From Roseomonas gilardii (GTDB lineage Bacteria > Pseudomonadota > Alphaproteobacteria > Acetobacterales > Acetobacteraceae): DNA of 64,000 bases. The translations under genes were made by a program, and so were the position numbers. The stretch's first letter is position 1; the number at the start of each line of letters is the position of its first letter. The stretch spans positions 1,043,001 to 1,107,000 of the forward strand of contig NZ_CP015583.1 in assembly GCF_001941945.1 (NCBI RefSeq), given 5' to 3'. The notes below the pieces were generated by a model, which was not told where the DNA came from, made no database searches, and saw only the letters and a list, made by a program, of their open reading frames with translations. Shown here one piece after another: positions 55,213 to 64,000 of the stretch.

Positions 55213-56415
55213 GTGATCCCCGCCTTGATGCCGACCTACAACCGCGCCGACCTCGCCTTCGAGCGGGGCGAGGGCGCTTGGCTGTGGACGGCGGACGGGC
55301 GACGATTCCTCGATTTCGGCGCCGGCATCGCCACCACCAGCCTTGGCCACGCGCATCCGCACCTGACCGCGGCCATCGCCGAGCAGGTCGGCAAGGTGAT
55401 GCACGTCTCCAACCTTTACCGCGTGCCGCAGGCCGAGCGCCTGGCGCAGCGGCTGGTGGAAAGCTCCTTCGCCGACAGCGTCTTCTTCTGCAATTCGGGC
55501 GCCGAGGCGAACGAGGGCATGATCAAGGCGGTGCGCAAGCATTATGCCGAGACCGGGCGCCCCGAGCGTTTCCGCATGATCTGTTTCGAGGGGGCCTTCC
55601 ACGGCCGCACCCTGGCCACGCTCTCGGCCACGGGCAACCCGAAATACCTGGCCGGCTTCGGCCCGCCGGTGGACGGCTTCGATCACGTCCCCTTCGGCAA
55701 CATGAACGCCGTGCGCGATGCCATCGGGCCGAACACCGCCGGCATCATGATCGAGCCGATCCAGGGGGAGGGCGGCGTGCGTCCTGCCGACCTGCGCTTC
55801 CTGCGGGAGCTGCGCGCCGTTTGCGACGAATACGGCCTGCTGCTGGCGCTGGACGAGGTGCAGACGGGCATGGGCCGCTCCGGCAAGCTCTGGGCGCACC
55901 AATGGGCCGGGATCGAGCCGGATATCATGTCCTCGGCCAAGGGCATCGGCGGCGGCTTCCCGCTCGGCGCCGTGCTGGCGCGGGAGCATGTGGCCAAGTA
56001 TCTCGTGCCCGGCACCCACGGCACGACCTATGGCGGCAATCCGCTGGCCTGCACCGCCGGCAATGCCGTACTGGACGTGATCCTCGCCCCGGGCTTCCTG
56101 GATGGCGTGGACCGGGTCGCGCGCCATCTCTGGCGTGGGCTGCAGGATCTCGCCGCGCGGCATCCGCGCGTGGCGATGGGCGTGCAGGGCGCCGGTCTGC
56201 TGATGGGCCTGCGGCTGCGGGAGGATGTCTCCAACACCGCCATGCAGGCCGTGGCGGTGGAGGAAGGGCTCCTCACCGTCGCCGCCGGGATGAACGTGCT
56301 GCGCCTGGCGCCGCCGCTGATCATCACCGAGGCCGAGGCCGACGAGGCGCTGCGCCGCCTCGACCGTGCCGCGATCCGCATGACGCCCGCCCGGAACGAG
56401 GTGGCAGCCCAATGA
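55213..56415 (+). CDS. argD: Acetylornithine aminotransferase
   Basis: A 400-residue PLP enzyme converting N-acetylglutamate semialdehyde to N-acetylornithine in arginine synthesis. The N-terminus [20 protein letters not shown] is typical of the alphaproteobacterial family. Conserved: [69 protein letters not shown] and the PLP Lys (~243) in [14 protein letters not shown]. The start is GTG 55213, with ATG 55228 as an alternative. The stop overlaps argF by 4 bp. Confidence 0.95.
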   Translation: MIPALMPTYNRADLAFERGEGAWLWTADGRRFLDFGAGIATTSLGHAHPHLTAAIAEQVGKVMHVSNLYRVPQAERLAQRLVESSFADSVFFCNSGAEANEGMIKAVRKHYAETGRPERFRMICFEGAFHGRTLATLSATGNPKYLAGFGPPVDGFDHVPFGNMNAVRDAIGPNTAGIMIEPIQGEGGVRPADLRFLRELRAVCDEYGLLLALDEVQTGMGRSGKLWAHQWAGIEPDIMSSAKGIGGGFPLGAVLAREHVAKYLVPGTHGTTYGGNPLACTAGNAVLDVILAPGFLDGVDRVARHLWRGLQDLAARHPRVAMGVQGAGLLMGLRLREDVSNTAMQAVAVEEGLLTVAAGMNVLRLAPPLIITEAEADEALRRLDRAAIRMTPARNEVAAQ

Positions 56416-57365
56416 GCGCCGCGCTCAGGCCGGTGCGGGGGGAGGGGAAACCCTCCCTCCGGCACTTCCTCGACCTTTCGGACCACGATTCCCCGACGCT
56501 GCGGCACATGCTGGACCTCGGCATGCGCTGCAAGCGCGGTGAGATGGCGAACAAGCCGCTGGCCGGCAAGACCGTCGCGCTGATCTTCGAGAAGCCCTCC
56601 ACCCGCACCCGCGTCTCCTTCGAGGTCGGCATCCGCCAGCTCGGCGGCGACGTGGTGGTGCTGAGCGGCAAGGACAGCCAGCTCGGGCGCGGCGAGAGCC
56701 CGGCCGACACGGCCCGCGTCCTGTCCCGCTACGTGGACGCCATCATGCTGCGCACGGATTCCGCCGGGAAGCTGCGCGAACTGGTGGAGCATGCGACGGT
56801 GCCGGTGATCAACGGCCTCACCGACCTGTCGCATCCCTGCCAGATCATGGCGGATGTGATGACCTTCGAGGAGCATCGGGGCCCCATCGCGGGGCAGGTC
56901 GTGGCCTGGACGGGCGATGGCAACAACGTCGCCCGCTCCTTCATCCAGGCCGCGGCGCGCTTCGACTTCACGCTGCGCGTCGCCACGCCGCCGGAACTCT
57001 CGCCGCCGGCACAGCTGGTGGACTGGGCCCGGGCCGAAGGGGCGCGGATCGAGGTGACGGACGATGCGGTGGCCGCCGTGCGCGGCGCGCGATGCGTGGT
57101 GACGGACACCTGGGTCAGCATGTCGGATGAGGAGGACGGCACCGCCGCCCGCCGCCAGAACCTGCTGGCGCCGTACCAGCTCAACACCGCCCTGCTGCGT
57201 CATGCGGCACCGGACGCGATCGTCATGCACTGCCTGCCGGCGCATCGCGGGGAGGAGATCACCGACGAGGTGATCGACGGCCTGCAATCCGTGGTCTTCG
57301 ACGAGGCCGAGAACCGGCTGCATGCCCAGAAGGGCGTGCTGCTCTGGGCTCTGGGCGCCGGCTGA
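56412..57365 (+). CDS. argF: Ornithine carbamoyltransferase
   Basis: A 317-residue enzyme making citrulline from ornithine and carbamoyl phosphate. The carbamoyl-phosphate site is STRTR at 63-67, with [16 protein letters not shown] and HPCQ in the middle. The ornithine loop and the catalytic Cys are in [12 protein letters not shown] near the C-terminus. Length matches the family. It is translationally coupled to argD and followed by a hairpin terminator. Confidence 0.96.
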   Translation: MSAALRPVRGEGKPSLRHFLDLSDHDSPTLRHMLDLGMRCKRGEMANKPLAGKTVALIFEKPSTRTRVSFEVGIRQLGGDVVVLSGKDSQLGRGESPADTARVLSRYVDAIMLRTDSAGKLRELVEHATVPVINGLTDLSHPCQIMADVMTFEEHRGPIAGQVVAWTGDGNNVARSFIQAAARFDFTLRVATPPELSPPAQLVDWARAEGARIEVTDDAVAAVRGARCVVTDTWVSMSDEEDGTAARRQNLLAPYQLNTALLRHAAPDAIVMHCLPAHRGEEITDEVIDGLQSVVFDEAENRLHAQKGVLLWALGAG

Positions 57366-57371
57366 ACCCGG

Positions 57372-57394
57372 GCGAGGGGGTTCGGCCCCCTCGC
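57372..57394 (+). terminator. Hairpin after argF
   Basis: GCGAGGGGG (57372-57380) pairs perfectly with CCCCCTCGC (57386-57394) across a TTCGG loop, 6 nt after the argF stop. Confidence 0.7.
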
Positions 57395-57408
57395 GATCGC
57401 TTCGCTCC

Positions 57409-57951
57409 CTACCGCCCCACCGTGGGCATCCGCACCACCGCATCCGGATCAACCACCGGTGCGGCGGGTGCCGCCTGCACGGGTGTCGGCGGCGCGGGCG
57501 GTTGCGAGAAGGCGGAGGCATTGGTCTGCTGGCTGACCGGTAGCATGCTCGACTGCGGCCGCCGCATGCAGCCCCGGATAATGGGCTCGCAGACCCCGTC
57601 CTCGCCCACCATGCGGTCGTTGTTGCCGCTGTAGAAAAGGGCGGCGACCTTGTTGTCCACCAGCCGGAAATTGGCCGTGCAGCTCGATCCGCTGCCGCCG
57701 ATCGTGTAGCCGCCGCCGATGATCGGCAGCGTCACCTCGATGCCGCCTGTGGAGTCGTTCTTCAGGGCATAGGTGAAGATCTGCGTGTGAGCGTCGATCT
57801 TGCTGGTCTTGTCCGGCACCCCCGCGCAGGACTGCAGATCGGCCGCGGTCATGCCCACCATGTTGATCTGCGCCTGATGCGCCGTGTCGGAGGCCCCATA
57901 GCCGCAGCTCGCGAGGGCCAACAAGGTAGGGAGGATCAGGGAATGCCGCAT
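57409..57951 (-). CDS. Lipoprotein of unknown function, 180 residues
   Basis: A predicted lipoprotein: SLILPTLLALASC ends in a lipobox, preceded by an AGGAG site ~6 nt before ATG 57951. The mature part has an SmpA/BamE-like beginning (MVGMTAADLQSCAGVPDKTS) that may fold as a small alpha/beta lipoprotein domain. It contains several Cys and ends in a Pro/Ala-rich tail. Relatives of this type are common in Acetobacteraceae, but the function is unknown. It faces argF convergently. Confidence 0.72.
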   Translation of the reverse strand: MRHSLILPTLLALASCGYGASDTAHQAQINMVGMTAADLQSCAGVPDKTSKIDAHTQIFTYALKNDSTGGIEVTLPIIGGGYTIGGSGSSCTANFRLVDNKVAALFYSGNNDRMVGEDGVCEPIIRGCMRRPQSSMLPVSQQTNASAFSQPPAPPTPVQAAPAAPVVDPDAVVRMPTVGR

Positions 57952-58103
57952 GGATGCTCCTGTCAGTTTCGCATCCATTGAGCGCATGCTGCGCTGCGGT
58001 GAAAGGCTGGCCTCAGCCGCCTCACGGGCTTCTGAGGCCGGCGGAAACGGAACGATTCGGGTTCCCAACATTGGAAGCCAGGACAACCAAGAGGCGGGGA
58101 AAG

Positions 58104-58178
58104 TGGAGCGGGCGATGGGAATCGAACCCACGACATTCAGCTTGGGAAGCTGACGTTCTACCTCTGAACTACGCCCGC
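58104..58178 (-). tRNA. tRNA-Gly (anticodon CCC)
   Basis: On the minus strand a 75-nt cloverleaf folds completely: acceptor GCGGGCG/CGCCCGC, D-arm GTTC...GAAC, anticodon stem TCAGC/GCTGA with loop TTCCCAA giving anticodon CCC, T-arm GTGGG/CCCAT with loop TTCGATT. The discriminator T and the 3' CCA are encoded. It decodes GGG. Confidence 0.96.
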
Positions 58179-58252
58179 AGCCGAGGTGCCGCCCTTCTAC
58201 CCTGGCCGCGCGGAGCGGGCAAGAGACCCGCGTGCCGCCGGGCCATCGGCCG

Positions 58253-58936
58253 TCACATCTCCGCCCAGCGCCGGAGGAGGTTGTGGTAGCTCGCGGTCAT
58301 CGCCAGCACGCCGGGATGGTCGTCGGGCAGGGAGCGGCGGAGCTCGATGATCCCCATGTCCAGGTCGTAGAGATGGGACCGCTGGCCGTCGTCCTTGATC
58401 ATGGACTGGCTCCAGAAGAAGCAGCCCCAGCGCGAGCCCCGGGTGATCTCGGTCACGCTGTGCAGGCTGGTGGCCGGATAGACCACCATGTCCCCCGCAG
58501 GCAGTTTCACCCGCTGCTCGCCATAGGTGTCCTGCACCACCAGCTCGCCGCCGTCATATTCCTCCGGCGGTGTCAGGAAGATGGTGGAAGAGACATCGGT
58601 GCGGATGCGCATGCCCGCGCCGGGCACGAGGCGCACGGAATTGTCCACATGCGCGCCGAAGGTCATGCCCACATCATAGCGGTTGAACATCGGCGGATAG
58701 ACCCGCAGCGGCAGGGCAGCGGTGGAGAAGAGCTGGCTGCGCCCCAGCGCCCGCAGGACGAGATCGCCCAGTTCGCGCGCCACGGGGGAGTTCTCGGGGA
58801 TCTGGAGGTTCTTCTTCACCAGGGCCGATTGCGCGCCGGCGGTGGTGCGCCCGTCCTCCCAGGCCGCGGCCTCCAGCCGCTGGCGGGCATAGGCGACTTC
58901 CTCGGCCGTCAGGACCTGGGGAATGCGCACGAGCAT
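58253..58936 (-). CDS. PKHD-type Fe(II)/2-oxoglutarate hydroxylase (PiuC/YbiX-like)
   Basis: A 227-residue member of the prolyl-4-hydroxylase-like (PKHD) dioxygenases. The iron ligands are visible as His-x-Asp in GAHVDNSVR and the distal His in [16 protein letters not shown], whose Arg binds 2-oxoglutarate. [15 protein letters not shown] is the family core. PiuC/YbiX genes sit next to TonB siderophore receptors, as here, and are usually iron-repressed, although their substrate is unknown. A GGAGGTGA site precedes ATG 58936. Confidence 0.9.
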   Translation of the reverse strand: MLVRIPQVLTAEEVAYARQRLEAAAWEDGRTTAGAQSALVKKNLQIPENSPVARELGDLVLRALGRSQLFSTAALPLRVYPPMFNRYDVGMTFGAHVDNSVRLVPGAGMRIRTDVSSTIFLTPPEEYDGGELVVQDTYGEQRVKLPAGDMVVYPATSLHSVTEITRGSRWGCFFWSQSMIKDDGQRSHLYDLDMGIIELRRSLPDDHPGVLAMTASYHNLLRRWAEM

Positions 58937-59091
58937 CGGAGATCACCTCCATCCTTGGCGAAGAGGGGACGCGCCGGGACGGCGGCCCCCGGAACAGGCG
59001 AGGAGGCACTCGCGATGCGGCTTCGGCATCGCGGGCACCCCCTGTCTTCCGGCACTCGGGGACCGCCGGCAGGTCGTGCCGGCGTGCCGTA

Positions 59092-61347
59092 TCAGAAGTT
59101 CGCCGCCAGCGACACCAGGACGGTGCGGCCCGCTGCCACCACGACGCGGTTGCCGAACAGCGCTTCGTAGTTCCGCGCGTCGGTCAGGTTATAGCCATTC
59201 ACCGACAGCGTCAGGTTCTGGTTCAGCTTGTGCGACACCAGCGCGTCCAGCGAGAAGTTGGACGGCGCCTCGGCCGTGTTGGCCGCGTTCAGATAGACCT
59301 GGCTACGATAGATGATGCCGCCACCCACCGTGACATTGTAGGGCGTGTCGCGCGCGATCTCGTAGGTGGTCCAGACCGAGGCCGCGTTCTTGGGCACGTA
59401 CTGGACCCGCCTGCCGACATTCGCCGCCGTGGTGGAGGAGCGGGTCTCGCTGTCCATGTAGGTGTAGTTCGCGTTGATTGTCCATTCCGGCAGGATCTTG
59501 CCGGTCAGGCCGACTTCGACGCCCTGGTTGCGCTGCCGGTCGCTGGTCTGCACGACCGAGTTCGGGTCGTTCGGGTCCGTCTGCAGCGCGTTGCTCTTGT
59601 CGATCCGGTACAGCGAGCCATAGAGGCCGAGGCGCCCGTCGAACAGGCCGAACTTGGCGCCGACTTCATAGATCGTGTTGCGCTCGGGCTCGAAATTGCT
59701 GCGGTACTGCGTGACTGAGGCGGGGGTCGTGGTGAAGTTCACGCCCGGCGGGGTCGAGGAGGTGGAGTAGCTGAAGTAGTAGGTCTGGTTCTGCGTCGGC
59801 TCCCAGACGATGCTGGCGGTCGGATCGACGAAGTTGTTATTGGCGTTGATGTCGGTGGTCAGCGCCTGGCCCGGCGTCCCGGCCGTGTAGTCGATCTGGT
59901 TGCGCGTCCAGCGCAGCCCGCCGATCACCGACAGCTCGGGCAGCAGCCAGAGGCGTTCCCGGGCGAAGAGGGCGAAGTTGGTGGCTTCCGTGTTGCGCTG
60001 GTTGTTCGCCGCGCTGCGCGTCAGGCTGAGGCCGTTATCCGGATTCAGGAAGGAGACGGTCGGACGCGTGATCGTGTAGCCGTAGCCCGTGCGGTCGGTT
60101 TCCTCGCGCCAGACATCGATGCCGGCGGTCAGCTCGTGCCGCAGGAAACCCGTGTTGAACTTCGCCACGGCGGTGGTGACGTTCTGGATGCCCCAGGTGC
60201 TCTGCGAATAGGGGTTGCTGGCGCCGCTGATGGTGATCTGGCTGTCGCGTCCGCGCAGGAGGCTGTCGGCGCAGGTGACAGCGCAGCTCGGGATGGAATA
60301 GGCGAAGTCGCGGTCCACCCAGGTGGAGCGGAGGTCGTTGCTCAGCGTCAGCCAGTCGTTGACGCGGTGGCTCAGCCGGGCGGTGATGCGGTCCACCGTC
60401 ACCTCGTCCCGGTCGGTCTCCACCCCGTACCAGTTGGCGCGGCGCAGCCCGTACTCGGTCGCGGGCCGGCCGATCGTGCGGCCGGTCGGGGTGATGACGG
60501 GCACGCCCGCATCCGTCGCCCGGTCATCCTCGAAGTGATAGTATTCGACGGTGAGCGTGGTGTCCTTGCCCAGGCCGAAGGCGACGGAGGGCGCGATGCC
60601 CCAGCGCTGCGTGTCCTGCTTGTCCCGGTCCACCAGCTTGCTCGACTGGCCCATGATGTTCAGGCGGACGGCGGTGCTTTCGTCCACCTGCACGTTCACG
60701 TCGCCCGTGGCGCGGGCATAGGGGCCCATGCCGCCGGTCGCCACGCCGTTGTAGCTGTTGCCCAGGTGCGGGGTGCGGCTGATGATGTTCACGCCGCCGC
60801 CCACCGTGCCGGCGCCGCCCAGGGCGAAGCCGGACGGGCCCTTGAGCACGTCCACCTGCTCATAGGTGAAGGCGTCGCGCTGGAAGCTGCCGAAGTCCCG
60901 CAGTCCATCCACGAAGAGGTCGTTCTGGGCGTTGAAGCCGCGGATGCGGAACTGGTCGCCGTTCACGCCGCCATTGCCCTCGCCGATCGAGGAGGTGATG
61001 CCCGGGACGTTGCGCAGCGCCTGGTCGAGGGTGGTGACGTTCTGCTCCCGCAGCAGCTCCTGCGGGATGACGTTGATCGTCTGCGGCGTGTCCTGGACCG
61101 TGCCCGGCAGGCGGTCGAGCCCCGTGCTGCTCCTCAGCGTGTTGGGCGGCGCTGCGCCTTCCACATTCACCTGGGGGATGATCAGGGGCGAGGGGCTGAA
61201 GGCCGGGGCCTGGCTCTGCACCGGCGCCGTGCTGCCCGTCGCCGGGCTGGCGGTTTGCGCCTGGGCCATGGCCGAGGCGGAAACGGCAAGCCCGGCCACC
61301 AGCGCGCCCTGGGTCACCAGATCGCGCACTCCACTACGAGTCACCAC
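59092..61347 (-). CDS. TonB-dependent siderophore receptor
   Basis: A 751-residue outer-membrane receptor of the FhuA/Fiu class. A signal peptide (LVAGLAVSASAMAQAQ) is followed by the plug domain: LDRLPGTVQDTPQTINVIPQ, VTTLDQALRNVPGITSSIGE, FRIRGFNAQNDLFVDGLRDF and VDVLKGPSGFALGGAGTVGG. A 22-strand barrel follows and ends in Phe (VLVSLAANF). It imports an iron complex; the PKHD gene next to it resembles the fiu-ybiX pairing and suggests catecholate-type siderophores, without proof. The start is GTG (61347 or 61344). A Fur-box-like palindrome lies 19 bp upstream. Confidence 0.92.
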   Translation of the reverse strand: MVTRSGVRDLVTQGALVAGLAVSASAMAQAQTASPATGSTAPVQSQAPAFSPSPLIIPQVNVEGAAPPNTLRSSTGLDRLPGTVQDTPQTINVIPQELLREQNVTTLDQALRNVPGITSSIGEGNGGVNGDQFRIRGFNAQNDLFVDGLRDFGSFQRDAFTYEQVDVLKGPSGFALGGAGTVGGGVNIISRTPHLGNSYNGVATGGMGPYARATGDVNVQVDESTAVRLNIMGQSSKLVDRDKQDTQRWGIAPSVAFGLGKDTTLTVEYYHFEDDRATDAGVPVITPTGRTIGRPATEYGLRRANWYGVETDRDEVTVDRITARLSHRVNDWLTLSNDLRSTWVDRDFAYSIPSCAVTCADSLLRGRDSQITISGASNPYSQSTWGIQNVTTAVAKFNTGFLRHELTAGIDVWREETDRTGYGYTITRPTVSFLNPDNGLSLTRSAANNQRNTEATNFALFARERLWLLPELSVIGGLRWTRNQIDYTAGTPGQALTTDINANNNFVDPTASIVWEPTQNQTYYFSYSTSSTPPGVNFTTTPASVTQYRSNFEPERNTIYEVGAKFGLFDGRLGLYGSLYRIDKSNALQTDPNDPNSVVQTSDRQRNQGVEVGLTGKILPEWTINANYTYMDSETRSSTTAANVGRRVQYVPKNAASVWTTYEIARDTPYNVTVGGGIIYRSQVYLNAANTAEAPSNFSLDALVSHKLNQNLTLSVNGYNLTDARNYEALFGNRVVVAAGRTVLVSLAANF

Positions 61348-61365
61348 GTAACACCCTCACGAATT

Positions 61366-61384
61366 GATAATGCGAGTGGTTATC
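61366..61384 (-). promoter_or_regulatory. Fur-box-like operator of the siderophore receptor
   Basis: GATAATGCGAGTGGTTATC has the arms of a Fur box (GATAAT...TTATC), and TGATAA/TTATCA form a perfect inverted repeat around it. It is 19-37 bp upstream of the receptor start in locally AT-rich DNA. Confidence 0.65.
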
Positions 61385-61601
61385 ACTATTGAATTCGTGA
61401 ACGGTTACAAGCCGGCAATACGGGGAAATGTAAGCCTGGCTGTGAAACCGACCGCCCTGGTATGCTTTCTGCGTAATTTGTGACTTTTTTGCATCATAAC
61501 GGCTGCTGGGCCACAGGGGTGCGGCCCGGCGCGGAAACCCGGAGGGGAGGGTTCCCAGCCGCCCCGGATCTGCTCTAGAAGCGCCTCTGTGCCTGGGAAG
61601 G

Positions 61602-61660
61602 CACCCTCGCGATTTGTCCGGCCAGCTTGCGGCGAGGTGAAAGAAGCGCGCTAAACGGCC
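61602..61660 (+). promoter_or_regulatory. SAM-II riboswitch upstream of metZ
   Basis: The pattern is diagnostic of SAM-II (metA motif): P1 stem CCTCGC (61605-61610)/GCGAGG (61632-61637), loop blocks GATTTG (61611-61616) and GCTTGC (61625-61630), then GTGAAAGAAG and the terminal GCTAAA (61650-61655). A 7-bp stem AAACGGC/GCCGTTT (61653-61659 with 61666-61672) overlaps the last A residues and could be the switching structure. Binding of SAM should lower metZ expression. Confidence 0.8.
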
Positions 61661-61718
61661 GTGGCGCCGTTTCCGCGGCGCCCGACCGGGCCGGCTTCGT
61701 CCGCAGGGAACCCGGTTG

Positions 61719-62918
61719 ATGGCCAAGCCCCTTTCCGACAAGCCGCTCCGCCCCGCCACGCTGCTCGTGCGCGGCGGCCAGGCCCGAAGCAATTTCGACG
61801 AGACCTCCGAGGCGCTCTTCCTCACCTCCGGCTTCGTCTATGACAGCGCCGAGCATGCGGAGGCCGCCTTCACCGGCGCCGCGCCGCACTACCAGTATTC
61901 CCGCTTCGGCAACCCGACCGTGACGGCGCTGGAAGCCCGGCTGGCGGCGCTGGAAGGGGCGGAGGCCTGTCGCGCGGTCGCCACCGGCATGGCCGCCGTC
62001 TCCGCCGCGCTGCTCAGCCACCTCAAGACGGGCGACCGCGTGGTGGCCTCCCGCGCCCTGTTCGGCTCCTGCCACTGGATCGTCTCCACCCTGCTGCCGC
62101 GCTACGGCATCCGCACGGAATTCGTGGAGGGCAGCGACCTCGAAGCCTGGCGCGCGGCGCTGGCGACCCCGGCCGATCTCGTGCTGCTGGAGACCCCGTC
62201 CAATCCGATGCTGGACGTGGTGGACCTGCGCGCCGTGGCCGACCTCGCCCATGCCGCGGGGGCGCTGGTGGTGGTGGACAACGTCTTCGCCACGCCGCTG
62301 CTGCAGCGGCCGCTGGAATTCGGCGCCGACGTGGTCGTCTATTCCACCACCAAGCATTTCGACGGCCAGGGCCGCACCCTCGGCGGCGCGGTGCTGGGGC
62401 GGCAGAAGTGGATCGAGGAGGTGCTGCAGCCCTTCACCCGCAACACCGGCCCAGCCCTGTCCCCCTTCAATGCCTGGGTGATCCTCAAGGGCCTGGAGAC
62501 GCTGCACCTGCGCATGCCGGCGATGTGCCGCTCGGCCGAGGCGGTGGCGCGGTTCCTGGAAGGGCGCCCCGAGGTGTCGTGCACCCGCTATCCGACCCTG
62601 GAATCGCATACGCAGCGGGAACTGGCGATGCGCCAGATGTCGGCAGGCGGCACGATGGTCACCTTCGACCTCGCCGGCGGGCGCGAGGCCGCCTTCGCCT
62701 TCATGAACGCCCTGGGGGTCGTGGACATCTCCAACAACCTGGGCGACTCGAAGAGCCTGATCACCCATCCGGCCACGACCACCCATATGCGGATCGGCGC
62801 CGAGGAGCGGGCCAAGCTCGGCATCGGCGACGGCACGGTGCGCCTGTCGGTCGGGCTGGAGGACGAGCAGGACCTGATCGAGGACCTGGAAACCGCCCTG
62901 GGCGCCATCCGCCGCTGA
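61719..62918 (+). CDS. metZ: O-succinylhomoserine sulfhydrylase
   Basis: A 399-residue PLP enzyme of the Cys/Met metabolism family forming homocysteine from O-succinylhomoserine and sulfide. Features: the N-terminal TLLVRGGQARSNFDETSEAL and FLTSGFVYDSAEHAEAAF, the YSRFGNPT motif, ETPSNPMLDVVDL, the PLP Lys (~212) in YSTTKHFDGQGRTLGG, and the end SVGLEDEQDLIEDL. FDETSEALFLTSGFVY is typical of MetZ over MetB/MetC. ATG 61719 is preferred over the adjoining TTG. It is under a SAM-II riboswitch, consistent with methionine synthesis. Confidence 0.94.
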   Translation: MAKPLSDKPLRPATLLVRGGQARSNFDETSEALFLTSGFVYDSAEHAEAAFTGAAPHYQYSRFGNPTVTALEARLAALEGAEACRAVATGMAAVSAALLSHLKTGDRVVASRALFGSCHWIVSTLLPRYGIRTEFVEGSDLEAWRAALATPADLVLLETPSNPMLDVVDLRAVADLAHAAGALVVVDNVFATPLLQRPLEFGADVVVYSTTKHFDGQGRTLGGAVLGRQKWIEEVLQPFTRNTGPALSPFNAWVILKGLETLHLRMPAMCRSAEAVARFLEGRPEVSCTRYPTLESHTQRELAMRQMSAGGTMVTFDLAGGREAAFAFMNALGVVDISNNLGDSKSLITHPATTTHMRIGAEERAKLGIGDGTVRLSVGLEDEQDLIEDLETALGAIRR

Positions 62919-62966
62919 GGCCGCTGCCCCGCCAGGGGGTGGGGCAGCCATCCCGTGACCGCAGCG

Positions 62967-62989
62967 CCGCCCCTCGCAAAGAGGGGCGG
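62967..62989 (+). terminator. Hairpin after metZ
   Basis: CCGCCCCTC (62967-62975) pairs with GAGGGGCGG (62981-62989) across a GCAAA loop, 48 nt after the metZ stop. Confidence 0.7.
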
Positions 62990-63033
62990 GGCCGCATCTC
63001 GCAGGCGGAACGGGCAGCGCCTATCTAGGCGCG

Positions 63034-63993
63034 GTGAAAGACGTCACCGATCCCTCCGCCACGCCCGACTTCCTGAACCACGACCGTCCCCCCGTGCCGG
63101 ACCTGGTCGTGCCGCGCGGCGTGCAGCCCTTCCACCTCGCCAACCGGCCCGTGCGCGGCCGGCTGGTGCGGCTCGGCCCGCTGGCCGAGGCGCTGATCTC
63201 CCGACATGGCTACGCGCCCGATGTCGCGCGGCTGCTCGGCCAGTCGCTGGCGCTCACCGCCGGCCTCGCCGCGGCGCTGAAGTTCCGGGGGTCCTTCTCG
63301 CTCCAGGCCAAGGGCGATGGGCCGATCGGCATGCTGCTGGCCGACTGCACCGATACCGGCAGCCTGCGCGGCTATGCCCGGATCAGGGACGGTGCCGAGG
63401 GCGTGCCCAGGGGCGAGGCCGCGGCGCTGCTGGGCAAGGGCTACCTGGCCTTCACCTGCGACCAGGGCCAGGACATGGACCGCTACCAGGGTATCGTCGC
63501 CATCGAGGGCGAGACGCTTTCGGCGATGACCGACCGCTATTTCGAGACCTCCGAGCAGCTCCGCGCCTGGGTGCGCCTCGCCGCCGCGAGGACCGCCTCC
63601 GGCTGGCGCGCCTCTGCCCTGATCATGGAGCGCGTGGCGGGGGAGGGCGGCATCGGCACGCTGGACGAGGAGGAGCAGGAGGAGGCCTGGCGCACCGCGA
63701 CCATCCTGGCCGGGACGCTGAAGGACGAGGAGCTCCTGGACGACACCCTGCCGCCGGAACGCCTGCTGCACCGTCTCTTCCACGAGGAGGAACTGGTGAC
63801 CGACCGCGCCCGTTCGCTGTCCTATGGCTGCCGCTGCTCGCGGGCGCGACTCGCTTCGGTGCTGCAGTCCTTTCCGGGCGACGATCTCGACCACATGGCC
63901 GAGGACGGGCAGATCACCATGACCTGCGAGTTCTGCAACGTCGAGTTCCGCTTCGACCGCGCGGATGTGCGCTCTGGTGCGGGACGGGCCTGA
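63034..63993 (+). CDS. hslO: Redox-regulated chaperone Hsp33
   Basis: A 319-residue cytoplasmic holdase activated by oxidation. The N-terminal core holds FHLANRPVRGRLVRLGPLAE and AKGDGPIGMLLADCTDTGSL. The C-terminal zinc switch has the four Cys: Cys266-x-Cys268 (YGCRCSRARL) and Cys298-x2-Cys301 (TCEFCNVEFRFD). The start is GTG at 63034; the N-terminal extension of ~25 residues before VPRGVQPFHLANR is longer than in E. coli. The stop is complete at the window edge. Confidence 0.94.
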   Translation: MKDVTDPSATPDFLNHDRPPVPDLVVPRGVQPFHLANRPVRGRLVRLGPLAEALISRHGYAPDVARLLGQSLALTAGLAAALKFRGSFSLQAKGDGPIGMLLADCTDTGSLRGYARIRDGAEGVPRGEAAALLGKGYLAFTCDQGQDMDRYQGIVAIEGETLSAMTDRYFETSEQLRAWVRLAAARTASGWRASALIMERVAGEGGIGTLDEEEQEEAWRTATILAGTLKDEELLDDTLPPERLLHRLFHEEELVTDRARSLSYGCRCSRARLASVLQSFPGDDLDHMAEDGQITMTCEFCNVEFRFDRADVRSGAGRA

Positions 63994-64000
63994 TCGGCTA

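Overview
This 64 kb window is high-GC DNA (roughly 70% by eye) packed with short operons that mostly overlap by 1-4 bp. Gene content and protein similarity suggest a chromosome of an aerobic alphaproteobacterium, most likely Acetobacteraceae and Roseomonas-like. Pointers are a SAM-II riboswitch on metZ, the aa3-oxidase subunit IV peptide, the purNM / DUF2066-like / CDP-alcohol transferase / PerM / HdaA / ppk / ppx order, and a NasT-NasS nitrate regulon. I see no prophage, integron, CRISPR array or transposase, and no sign of a plasmid.

Layout. 1-783: the 3' end of a large-subunit catalase. 840-4739 (-): livH-livM-livG-livF branched-chain amino acid importer. 4904-7173 (-): an unknown protein, the Sua5-type tRNA t6A enzyme and a CysQ-like phosphatase. 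7445-11116 (+): two tandem M17 leucyl aminopeptidases translationally coupled to holC. 11128-15862: an esterase, a degenerate RlpA-like protein, a GNAT enzyme coupled to an ABC-F ATPase, and an unusual AT-rich gap leading to a small membrane protein. 15937-24708: FkbM methyltransferase, mtgA, an unknown secreted protein, a ClC-type channel, a PBP5-type carboxypeptidase with SPOR domain, AMP nucleosidase and a small protein. 24945-27435: ndk, CoxIV peptide and purMN. 27491-34918 (+): DUF2066-like protein, CDP-alcohol phosphatidyltransferase, PerM-like permease, HdaA, polyphosphate kinase and exopolyphosphatase. 34948-37655: DUF1003 protein and a DHA2 drug exporter. 37656-38349: a gene-free gap holding an octamer repeat array and a 227-bp symmetric inverted-repeat element.

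51708-38350 (-) is the main pathway block: a ten-gene nitrate assimilation operon, nasT-nasS-nrtA-nrtB-nrtD-FAD reductase-nirA-CysJ-like flavoprotein-nasA-cysG. NasT (ANTAR antiterminator) and NasS (cytoplasmic nitrate sensor) should control the rest. NrtABD imports nitrate, NasA reduces it to nitrite, NirA reduces nitrite to ammonium, CysG supplies siroheme, and the two flavoproteins are the probable electron donors. The gap between nasT and nasS carries nested inverted repeats that could be the regulatory RNA.

51837-64000: azlC-azlD exporter, recX, two secreted proteins sharing an unusual repeat, argD-argF, a lipoprotein, tRNA-Gly(CCC), a PKHD hydroxylase next to a Fur-box-preceded TonB receptor, metZ behind a SAM-II riboswitch, and hslO (Hsp33).

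I found no clearly novel multi-gene system. The observations most worth following up are the symmetric inverted-repeat element, the GNPPGT-repeat protein pair, the NasT-NasS gap, and the matching N-terminal peptides in NirA and its neighbouring flavoprotein.
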